The notes under the pieces are model-generated. The model worked only from the letters and a program-made list of their open reading frames with translations, did no database searches and was not told the origin of the DNA. Made by a program: the position numbers and the translations under genes. 9,450 nucleotides of DNA from an uncultured Eubacteriales bacterium (lineage in GTDB: Bacteria > Bacillota > Clostridia > Oscillospirales > Oscillospiraceae), in NCBI GenBank assembly GCA_900543625.1, contig UQSF01000033.1:1-9450 (forward strand). The letters run 5' to 3'. Every line of letters begins with the position of its first letter. Within the stretch, counting starts at the first letter, position 1. Shown one piece after another: positions 1-5,860 of the stretch.

Positions 1-62
1 GGACTCGAACCCCCGACCTGCTGATTACAAATCAGCTGCTCTACCAACTGAGCTATACCAGC
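1..62 (-). tRNA. tRNA-Thr (anticodon UGU), 3' end missing
   Basis: Read on the minus strand, the gene starts with the acceptor half GCTGGTA, then T8-A9, a D arm with GCTC and the AGTTGGTAGAGC loop region. The anticodon stem is GCTGA/TCAGC around loop TTTGTAA, so the anticodon is TGU, which reads ACA (Thr). The variable region and the T arm follow, with the GGTTCGAGTCC pattern. The window starts inside the T arm, so about 14 bases are missing: the end of the T stem and the 3' acceptor strand. This is a contig-edge truncation, not evidence of a broken gene. Assemblies often break at tRNA genes because they are repeated. Confidence 0.95.
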
Positions 63-79
63 ACAACACCGGCCTATGT

Positions 80-108
80 ATCATAGCAAAACGGACTATG
101 TTTGTCAA
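80..108 (-). promoter_or_regulatory. sigma-A type promoter of the tRNA-Thr gene
   Basis: On the minus strand there is a perfect -35 box TTGACA (plus-strand positions 103-108), a 17-base spacer, and a -10 box TATGAT (80-85), one mismatch from consensus. Transcription would start near position 73, about 11 bases before the mature tRNA 5' end. A strong promoter with a short leader is what a stable-RNA gene needs. The -35 box lies in the AT-rich gap upstream of the divergent plus-strand operon. Confidence 0.85.
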
Positions 109-137
109 CAAAAATTTTCGAAAAATCAAATGTTTTT

Positions 138-142
138 GGAGG
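138..142 (+). promoter_or_regulatory. Ribosome binding site fixing the start at 149
   Basis: GGAGG is followed by a 6-base spacer and ATG at 149. This site decides the start of the first gene of the plus-strand operon. An in-frame ATG at 98 would add 17 basic and aromatic residues, but it sits inside the divergent promoter region and has no Shine-Dalgarno sequence. Confidence 0.85.
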
Positions 143-148
143 AAACGG

Positions 149-427
149 ATGCAACTGAAGGAACTTGCGGCGCAATACCGCGCCACGGGCTGCGCGCTGC
201 GTGCGCGTGCGGCCGAACTGCGGCTGGAGCTGGCGGCGATGCCGCGCTCCGGCCGCGCCCGGCGCGAGCTCTCCGAGCGGATCGCGCGGCTGGAAGAGAT
301 GGCGGGCGAGACCCTGTACACGGCGGGCTATCTCGCACATTATTATGACCCCGACAGCCGCGCACCGTGCGCGGATTGCGTTCCGGCGCGGGGTGTGCTA
401 TACTGGCGGCATGAAACACACAGATAG
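149..427 (+). CDS. Small helical protein of unknown function (92 aa)
   Basis: I do not recognise a family for this 92-residue protein. Residues 1-58 are rich in Ala, Arg, Leu and Glu with heptad-like spacing (for example the run around ELRLELAAMP and ERIARLEEMAG), so an antiparallel helical hairpin or short coiled coil is likely. The segment YLAHYYD (61-67) follows, and a CxxC pair (Cys74 and Cys77) lies in the C-terminal tail. There is no signal peptide or membrane segment, so it is probably cytoplasmic. The start is supported by GGAGG six bases upstream. The 3' end overlaps the start of the GH25 gene by 17 bases, suggesting the two are translationally coupled. The tail from about residue 68 on has no visible conserved feature. 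That the gene is real rests on the ribosome binding site, coding-like composition and operon position. Confidence 0.7.
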   Translation: MQLKELAAQYRATGCALRARAAELRLELAAMPRSGRARRELSERIARLEEMAGETLYTAGYLAHYYDPDSRAPCADCVPARGVLYWRHETHR

Positions 428-1304
428 AAACAGAAAGAATATCGGCAATTGCAATTGGCTGCGCCGTGCGCTGCCCGTTGTGCTCAGCGCGCTGCTGCTC
501 TGTTCGCTGACGGGCTGCTCCGTGCGCGACCTGCACATCGGTCAGGTCGAGGTCAACACCGGCATCGCCACCGCGTGGATCACACCGGCAAAGGGTGTGG
601 ACAAATTTGCGATCGCGGCGGGGGACTTCTCCGTCCGCGACGACGGCACCGTGACCTATACCGGCACGGCCTACCGCGCGCTGCAGGGCATCGACGTGTC
701 CACCTTCCAGCAGGAGATCGACTGGCAGGCCGTCGCGGACTCCGGCATCGACTTCGCCTTCATCCGCGCGGGCTACCGCGGCTACGGCAAGGGCGGCATC
801 GTCGAGGACGACCGCTTCCGTCAGAACGCCGCCGGGGCGTGTGCTGCCGGGCTGCGCGTGGGGCTGTACTTCTTCTCTCAGGCGATCACGCCCGAGGAGG
901 CGGCCGAGGAGGCGCAGTGGCTGGTCGATGCGGCACAGGATTTCCGGATCGACATGCCGCTCGTGTTCGACTGGGAGAACATCGACCCGAGCTCGGTTGC
1001 GTCCGGCGACACGGTGCGCACGGCGGAGATGACCGGCGAGGACGTCACGGCCTGTGCCGCCGCATTCTGCGCCGCGGTCGAGGCCGCGGGCTACGACGCC
1101 GCCGTCTACGGCAACCGCTGGCAGGGGTACTATGACTACGACTTCACGCAGCTCAGGGACTACACCTTCTGGGTGAGCGCGCCGGGCACGGCGGACGATT
1201 TTTACTATGCGCACGACTTCTGGCAGTACAGCTATCAGGGCACGGTACCCGGCATCACCGGCCACGTCGACCGCGACCTGTGGTTCGTGCCGATCACGAC
1301 GTGA
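411..1304 (+). CDS. GH25 lysozyme (N-acetylmuramidase), lipoprotein
   Basis: This is a 297-residue peptidoglycan hydrolase of glycoside hydrolase family 25, which cleaves the beta-1,4 bond between MurNAc and GlcNAc. Residues 1-35 form a lipoprotein signal peptide: a basic n-region, a hydrophobic core LPVVLSALLL, and lipobox LTGC with acceptor Cys36. The protein should therefore be tethered outside the cytoplasmic membrane. Residues 37-90 look like a linker. The catalytic (beta/alpha) barrel spans about 91-297: GIDVS with Asp95, the FDWEN segment with Asp187 and Glu189 (the family acid pair), and HVDRD with Asp287 near the end. All the expected active-site acids are present. No separate cell-wall-binding repeats are seen. 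The start ATG has only a weak upstream GGCGG and overlaps the preceding gene by 17 bases, which suggests translational coupling. The protease gene follows after 11 bases. A remodelling role is more likely than a phage endolysin, given the lipobox and the absence of phage genes. Confidence 0.93.
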   Translation: MKHTDRNRKNIGNCNWLRRALPVVLSALLLCSLTGCSVRDLHIGQVEVNTGIATAWITPAKGVDKFAIAAGDFSVRDDGTVTYTGTAYRALQGIDVSTFQQEIDWQAVADSGIDFAFIRAGYRGYGKGGIVEDDRFRQNAAGACAAGLRVGLYFFSQAITPEEAAEEAQWLVDAAQDFRIDMPLVFDWENIDPSSVASGDTVRTAEMTGEDVTACAAAFCAAVEAAGYDAAVYGNRWQGYYDYDFTQLRDYTFWVSAPGTADDFYYAHDFWQYSYQGTVPGITGHVDRDLWFVPITT

Positions 1305-1315
1305 GGGGGCGCGAA

Positions 1316-3130
1316 ATGAAAAAACGGTTTTTGACCCTGCTGCTCGCGCTTGCGCTTTTGTGCTCGCTGACGCTGCCGGCGGCCGCTCTGCAGATGCAGC
1401 CCGTCGAGGTCGGCAGTGCGCTGGAGCTGGCGCAGGCAATGGCGGCACCGGCGTCGCCGCACCGCGGCCTGTTTCGCGCGCGCCGCGCCGCGGCCGAGCC
1501 CACGCGTGTGATCGCCTTTGCAGGCACGCTCGCCGGCGGCTACGGTGCCGAGCGCGTGCTGCATCTGGCGGCGTGGCAGGAATATGTGCTTGAATTTTCC
1601 GACGCGCAGACCGCACAGCGTGCGCTGGCGCAGCTGCGCACAGATCCCAATGTGACGGACTGCTTCCTCGACGAGACGTTCTCGGCGGAGGAGACGCTGT
1701 CCGGCCTCTGGGACGAGACGCCCAGCTATTCCTGGGGCGGCCGTACCATGGGCTTTACGACGCTGCGCCATCAGGCGCAGCTGCTGCTCCCGGCCGGCAG
1801 CAGCGTCACGGTCGCCGTTATCGACACGGGCGCGGACTGCACGCACGCAATGCTTCAGGGGCGTGTGTCGGCCGCCAGCTATGACTTCGCCAACGCCACG
1901 GCAGACGTCACGGACATCAACGGCCACGGCACGGCCACGGCCGGGCTCGTTGCCGATCTCACGCCCGACGCGGTGGACGTAATGGTGCTGCGCGTGTATG
2001 ATGACAACAATATGTCGAAGGCATCGCGCGTGCTCACGGCGCTCGAGTATGCGCTGGAAAACGGCGCGGCCGTCGTCAACCTCAGCCTCGGCTGGACGAA
2101 CGCCATCGAAAAGGGCTATTCCTTTTTAAATAGCGTCCTCGCGCAGGCGTATGCGTCCGGTGTGGTCGTGGTCGCGGCGGCGGGCAACCGCGGCCAGAAC
2201 AATCCCACCGGCAATGCCGACGACGTCTACCCGGCCAATCAGGAGGCGGTGCTCACGGTCTCGGGCGTGAACCGCAGCCGCGCGTTTGACAGCAGCTATT
2301 CCTCCTCCGGTACGGCGGTGGACCTGTGTGCGCCGGGCTCGAACGTCGTGGTCGCGGCGCCGGGCGGCGGCACGTCCGTGCGCAGCGGCACGTCGTTTGC
2401 CGCACCGCATATCGCGGCGGCGGCGGCCTGCGTCCGGCTTGCGCAGCCGGGGCTGAGCGCTGCGGGCGTGCGCCAGATGCTCTATCGCTATGCCGATGAC
2501 CTCGGCGATCCCGGCCGGGACGATGCCTACGGCTACGGTCTGCCGGTACTCACGCGGTATTTTCATGACCGGCTGTGCCCGGGGCAGCGCTTTCGCGATA
2601 TGCCTGCGTCGGATATCTGGTCGCATGAGGGGCTGGACTACTGCATTGCCGCAGGGCTGATATCCGGCACGTCGGAGGTCACCGTTTCGCCGGATATGCT
2701 CGCCACGCGCGCGCAGATCGTGCAGCTGCTCTGGGCGGCAGCCGGCAGCCCGGAGACTGCGGGCACGCTGCCGTTTACCGACGTCAGCACCGACGCGTGG
2801 TTTTATCCGGCGGTGCGCTGGGCGTATCGCACGGGCCTCGTGTCCGGCACGTCGGAGACGACCTTTGACCCCGAGGCACCGATCACGCGGCAGGATTTTG
2901 CGCTCATCCTCTATACGCAGTCCGGCAGCCCGGCGATGACCGGCAGCGTGCTCAGAGACTTCCCGGACGTGGAGCAGGTTTCCGGCTATGCCTATGCTGC
3001 GCTCACGTGGGCGGTCGAGCAGGGGCTGATCAACGGCGTCGGCACGCCGGAGGGCGTGCTGCTCACGCCGCACGGCTACGCCAGCCGCGCACAGGTCGCG
3101 ACCATCCTCATGGCCTACTGCGACCGGTAA
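1316..3130 (+). CDS. Secreted subtilisin-like serine protease with three SLH repeats
   Basis: This is a 604-residue S8 family endopeptidase anchored to the cell wall. A Sec signal peptide covers residues 1 to about 25 (MKKRF, a Leu/Ala core, then PAAA). Residues of roughly 60-125 resemble an inhibitor-I9-type propeptide. The catalytic domain (about 135-415) shows Asp170 in AVIDTGAD, His204 in INGHGTATAG, oxyanion Asn291 in AAAGN, and Ser360 in SGTSFAAPH, so the triad is complete. Three S-layer-homology repeats follow at about 426-476, 487-537 and 549-602. Their binding-loop motifs are TRAQ, TRQD and SRAQ. SLH repeats usually bind pyruvylated secondary cell-wall polymers. The first two repeats share an identical 15-base stretch (2663-2677 and 2843-2857) exactly 180 bases apart, a sign of internal duplication. 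GAGGGGG upstream supports the ATG at 1316. It is the last gene of the operon, followed by a terminator. The substrate is unknown; nutrient proteins or surface-protein maturation are both possible. Confidence 0.95.
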   Translation: MKKRFLTLLLALALLCSLTLPAAALQMQPVEVGSALELAQAMAAPASPHRGLFRARRAAAEPTRVIAFAGTLAGGYGAERVLHLAAWQEYVLEFSDAQTAQRALAQLRTDPNVTDCFLDETFSAEETLSGLWDETPSYSWGGRTMGFTTLRHQAQLLLPAGSSVTVAVIDTGADCTHAMLQGRVSAASYDFANATADVTDINGHGTATAGLVADLTPDAVDVMVLRVYDDNNMSKASRVLTALEYALENGAAVVNLSLGWTNAIEKGYSFLNSVLAQAYASGVVVVAAAGNRGQNNPTGNADDVYPANQEAVLTVSGVNRSRAFDSSYSSSGTAVDLCAPGSNVVVAAPGGGTSVRSGTSFAAPHIAAAAACVRLAQPGLSAAGVRQMLYRYADDLGDPGRDDAYGYGLPVLTRYFHDRLCPGQRFRDMPASDIWSHEGLDYCIAAGLISGTSEVTVSPDMLATRAQIVQLLWAAAGSPETAGTLPFTDVSTDAWFYPAVRWAYRTGLVSGTSETTFDPEAPITRQDFALILYTQSGSPAMTGSVLRDFPDVEQVSGYAYAALTWAVEQGLINGVGTPEGVLLTPHGYASRAQVATILMAYCDR

Positions 3131-3138
3131 ACAGCATA

Positions 3139-3180
3139 AGAACAGCCCCCGCTTCCAGACGGAAGCGGGGGCTGTTCTGT
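3139..3180 (+). terminator. Rho-independent terminator between convergent genes
   Basis: An 18-base perfect inverted repeat (3139-3156 and 3161-3178) has a four-base AGAC loop and a GC-rich core (AGCCCCCGCTTCC). It is followed by the T-rich run TTCTGTTTTG. It lies 8 bases after the protease stop codon. The minus-strand coiled-coil gene ends at 3196, 17 bases away on the other side. The symmetric stem could also stop minus-strand transcription, although the T-run in that direction (TTCTTATG) is poorer. Confidence 0.93.
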
Positions 3181-3195
3181 TTTGCCCTTCCGTGC

Positions 3196-3675
3196 TCATT
3201 CCTCCGGTGCGGGCTCCTCGGTCACTTCGACCTCAATGTCCTGCGGGTCGATGACCTCCTCCGCGTCGATGGTGTGCAGATCCGGCGCGGGACGGTATTC
3301 CCGCGCGGCGGCGCGCAGCTCGTCCATCTGCGCCTCCATCTCGGCGACGTGGGCGTTGGCGTCCGTCACCTGCTGGCAGAGCTCGGCGAGGAAGGCGTCG
3401 GCCGTGTCGCGGTAGTTTTCGTAGTACAGGCGGCCGATCTCGGTGTAGGTGCGCTTGATGCGCTCGAGCTCGGCGTTGCAGTCCACGGTCAGGCGCGTCA
3501 TGCGCGAGGCGTACTTGGCGCGCTCGCTCACGGTGTGTGCGGCGCCGGCGACCTTGTCGCGCATCTCGTCGCTGACGGCCTTGCCGGCTACATCGGTCAC
3601 GGCGACGGTGGCCTTGCCGGCCACGTCGACGACCTTGTCCTTGAGGCTGCTGAGCATATCACGGTAGTCTTTCAT
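3196..3675 (-). CDS. Amphipathic-helix / coiled-coil protein of unknown function (159 aa)
   Basis: No named family is recognised with confidence. Residues 1-58 contain repeating Lys/Asp/Ala/Val/Gly stretches (KDKVVDVAGKA, TDVAGKAV, RDKVAGAAHTV) that resemble the amphipathic 11-residue repeats of YtxH- or LEA-like stress proteins. Residues 59-128 are a predicted long helix or coiled coil, including IGRLYYENYRD and CQQVTDANAHVAEMEAQM. From about 129 the tail is Pro-rich and then strongly acidic, ending EEPAPEE. There is no signal peptide or transmembrane segment. The start is fixed by AGGAGG (3685-3690) nine bases upstream. It lies 45 bases downstream of lgt on the same strand, so it may be the last gene of that transcript, and no convincing promoter is seen in the gap. 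A structural or stress-related role is only a guess. Confidence 0.75.
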   Translation of the reverse strand: MKDYRDMLSSLKDKVVDVAGKATVAVTDVAGKAVSDEMRDKVAGAAHTVSERAKYASRMTRLTVDCNAELERIKRTYTEIGRLYYENYRDTADAFLAELCQQVTDANAHVAEMEAQMDELRAAAREYRPAPDLHTIDAEEVIDPQDIEVEVTEEPAPEE

Positions 3676-3720
3676 GGATCAAAACCTCCTGATGTATGAA
3701 TGGAAAGGATATTGAGAAGG

Positions 3721-4590
3721 TCAGGCATCCTGCTGCGCCTCGCCGCTCTCGCGGTCGACGTAGCGCGGCGGATGCCGGAGCTTGCCTGTGTAGAGCAGCG
3801 CGAGCACGACGGTGGCGGCCGCCGCCGACACACCGGCCAGCAGCTGGCTGACACGGATGCCCGTGCCGGTGATATAGAGACTGTCGGTGCGCAGCCCCTC
3901 GATGAGCGCGCGGCCGATGCCGTACCACACGGCGTAGAGCAGGATGAGCTCGCCGTCAAACCTGCGCTCGTGCTTCCGGAACCAGAAGTGCAGCATCAGA
4001 AAGCCCGCGAAGTTCCACAGGCTCTCGTACAGGAACGTCGGATGCACGTACACGGTCTCCCGACCGGGCAGCGTCAGCCCCATGCGGGAGAAGGCCGCCG
4101 TCTCGCGGCCGAAGGCCTCGCGGTTGATGAAGTTGCCCCAGCGGCCGATGCACTGCCCGATGAGCAGACCGGGTGCGCAGACGTCCGCCATCGCGCCGAA
4201 GGGGATCTTCCGCTTCCGGCACCAGACGATGCCGGTCAGGATGCCCGCGATCACGCCGCCGTAGATGGCGAGCCCGCCCTCCCAGATCTTGAACGCGTTG
4301 AGCGGGTGCTCGCGGTAGTCGCTCCACTGGAAGATGACGTAGTACAGCCGCGCGCCGATGATGGCCAGCGGGATCATCCAGATGAGAAAATCATAGAGCG
4401 TGTCCGGCTCGATGCCGCAGCGGCGGCAGTGCCGCGCACAGTAGAGCATCGCCAGGATGAAGCCCACGGCGATGATCGCGCCGTACCAGTAAAACGTGTG
4501 GCCGAAGAGCGTGAACGACGCGCTGGGGTCAATGCTCCAGTCGCCGAGCATGGGAAAGCTGATGGCGGCATCACGCATCATCGTCGGCAT
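3721..4590 (-). CDS. lgt: Phosphatidylglycerol--prolipoprotein diacylglyceryl transferase (Lgt)
   Basis: Lgt transfers the diacylglyceryl group of phosphatidylglycerol to the lipobox cysteine of prolipoproteins, the first step of lipoprotein maturation, in the cytoplasmic membrane. The 289-residue length suits the family. There are about seven hydrophobic segments, starting around FYWYGAIIAVGFILAML. The Lgt signature GRWGNFINREAFG lies at about 149-161, including Arg150 and Asn153, which correspond to E. coli Arg143 and Asn146. HPTFLYE follows at 183-189. The YGxxR motif (Tyr223, Arg227) corresponds to E. coli Tyr235 and Arg239. Where E. coli has FHGG with His103, this protein has IYGG with Tyr110. 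The start is the ATG at 4590, eight bases after AAGGAGG. A GTG at 4599 overlaps that ribosome binding site and cannot be the start. The gene overlaps the upstream M16 gene by 20 bases, implying co-translation. A likely client in this window is the GH25 lipoprotein. Confidence 0.97.
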   Translation of the reverse strand: MPTMMRDAAISFPMLGDWSIDPSASFTLFGHTFYWYGAIIAVGFILAMLYCARHCRRCGIEPDTLYDFLIWMIPLAIIGARLYYVIFQWSDYREHPLNAFKIWEGGLAIYGGVIAGILTGIVWCRKRKIPFGAMADVCAPGLLIGQCIGRWGNFINREAFGRETAAFSRMGLTLPGRETVYVHPTFLYESLWNFAGFLMLHFWFRKHERRFDGELILLYAVWYGIGRALIEGLRTDSLYITGTGIRVSQLLAGVSAAAATVVLALLYTGKLRHPPRYVDRESGEAQQDA

Positions 4591-5860
4591 CGCTGTCACC
4601 TCCTTTCGGTGTCACGACCGAGAGCGCCAGACGCTCGGGTGCAAACGTCTCGGTCAGCCAGGCGGCGCATTCCGCCGCCGTGATCTCTGGCAGGAGCGGG
4701 AACGCGTCCATCATCTCATATCCGCCGAAGAGCCCCTCGGCCATGTCGATGCACACACTGCGGAACTGATCCAGACCGCACAGCAGCTTGCCGTACATGG
4801 CGCGGCGTACCCGCTCAAAGGCGTCGGGGTCGAAGCCGTCGCGCGCGATGCGTGCGGCGGTCTCCCTGACGCGCGCGTACACGGCATCGGGCTCCCTGCT
4901 CTCACCGCCGAGCACGGCCAGCGCGACCGGGCCGCAAAACTGCGCGCCGCAGGAATAGCTGCGTCCGAGCAGCCCCGCGCGGTAGAGATCGTTATAAAAC
5001 GGGCTCGATCTGCCGAAGGCGGCCTGCATGGCGAGCCTGGCCGTGAGATCCTGCCGCAGGCGGTCAGCGCCCTTTTGCGCCGGACGGAACTTCGCACCCA
5101 GCAGCATCTGCGGCGCGGACACCGCGAGCTGCACGCGCATATGTACCTCGGCGGGGGTCATTTCCTCCGGCGCGCCGTGATCGGTGACCGGGACGGGGGC
5201 AAGCTCCGGCGGCAGCAGCTGCCCGGCGATGGCGGCCACGCGCTCCGGTGCAGTCTGACACACCGCGCACAGCACCATGTTCGACGGCGCGTAAAACGCA
5301 CGGTGGCAGGTGTAGAGCGTCTCGGGCGTGATCTGCGCGATGCTCTCGACCGTACCGGCCACGGCGTCGCGCGCGCCGTCGCGCGCCATCAGGCAGCGCA
5401 TCAGGTTGCGCCATACGGCGCGGTTGGGGTCGTCGTCTCCCATGCGGATCTCCTGAGCGATGATGCCCTGCTCCTTGGCCACGCTCGCATCGGTGAAATA
5501 CGGCGTGGACACAAAGCGCAGCAGCGTGCGCAGGTTCTCTTCAAAGTGATCCGTGCAGGAAAAATAGTATGCCGTCATGTTGGCCGACGTGAAGGCGTTC
5601 GGGCTGGCGCCGTTGCCGCAGAGCGCTGTCAGCGCGTCCGAGCCGTCGGGCATGTCGAAGAGCTTGTGCTCAAGATAGTGCGCGACGCCGGCGGGCGTGT
5701 CCGTCCACGTATCGCCCACGCGAAAGCGCCGGTTGGCCCCGCCGTAGCAGGCCGCAAGCACGGCGTAGCTGCGCTGAAAGTCGGGCTTGCAGAGTACGCG
5801 CACGCGCAGGCCGTTCGGCAGCGTCGCCGCCCAGACATTTTCGGGTCGTTCATTTGTCAT
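4571..5860 (-). CDS. M16 family zinc metallopeptidase, YmfH-like
   Basis: This 429-residue protein is a predicted M16B (pitrilysin/insulinase-like) peptidase. The inverted zinc motif HYLEH is at 61-65, with His61 and His65 as ligands and Glu64 as the catalytic base. Glu137 in AQEIRM is the expected third ligand. The segment around the zinc motif (GVAHYLEHKLFD) resembles B. subtilis YmfH. The C-terminal half carries the usual second M16 lobe, with the SSPFYNDLYR and LLGRSYS region at about 315-335. There is no signal peptide, so it should act in the cytoplasm, probably as a partner of the adjacent inactive-type subunit. The ATG at 5860 is nine bases after GGAGG. A longer in-frame extension upstream to 6106 lies wholly inside the neighbouring gene and is rejected. 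It overlaps the upstream gene by 11 bases and lgt by 20 bases. M16 pairs process peptides or degrade small proteins; the substrate here is not evident. Confidence 0.94.
   Translation of the reverse strand: MTNERPENVWAATLPNGLRVRVLCKPDFQRSYAVLAACYGGANRRFRVGDTWTDTPAGVAHYLEHKLFDMPDGSDALTALCGNGASPNAFTSANMTAYYFSCTDHFEENLRTLLRFVSTPYFTDASVAKEQGIIAQEIRMGDDDPNRAVWRNLMRCLMARDGARDAVAGTVESIAQITPETLYTCHRAFYAPSNMVLCAVCQTAPERVAAIAGQLLPPELAPVPVTDHGAPEEMTPAEVHMRVQLAVSAPQMLLGAKFRPAQKGADRLRQDLTARLAMQAAFGRSSPFYNDLYRAGLLGRSYSCGAQFCGPVALAVLGGESREPDAVYARVRETAARIARDGFDPDAFERVRRAMYGKLLCGLDQFRSVCIDMAEGLFGGYEMMDAFPLLPEITAAECAAWLTETFAPERLALSVVTPKGGDSDADDDA
4599..4605 (-). promoter_or_regulatory. Ribosome binding site deciding the lgt start
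   Basis: AAGGAGG on the minus strand lies inside the 3' end of the upstream M16 gene, eight bases before the lgt ATG at 4590. Its position rules out the GTG codon at 4597-4599 as a start, because that codon overlaps the site. Confidence 0.9.

Noticed and set aside
102..131. Plus-strand promoter TTGTCA-18-TCAAAT for the surface operon
   Set aside because: The -10 is weak, the spacer is 18 bases, and the predicted transcript would start at about 138, on the ribosome binding site itself. The operon promoter remains unidentified.
98..148. Upstream in-frame extension of the 92-residue protein
   Set aside because: ATG at 98 has no ribosome binding site and lies within the tRNA promoter region, while ATG at 149 has GGAGG at ideal distance.
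411..1304. GH25 protein as a prophage endolysin
   Set aside because: It has a lipobox and no phage-like neighbours (holin, tail genes, integrase). A chromosomal wall-remodelling enzyme fits better.
126..1616. A 496-codon minus-strand open frame opposite the GH25 gene
   Set aside because: It is Arg/Ala-rich with no recognisable motif, spans several real plus-strand genes, and is explained by the GC bias of the coding strand.
4591..4599. GTG start for lgt at 4599
   Set aside because: The codon overlaps the AAGGAGG ribosome binding site, so the ATG at 4590 is the start.
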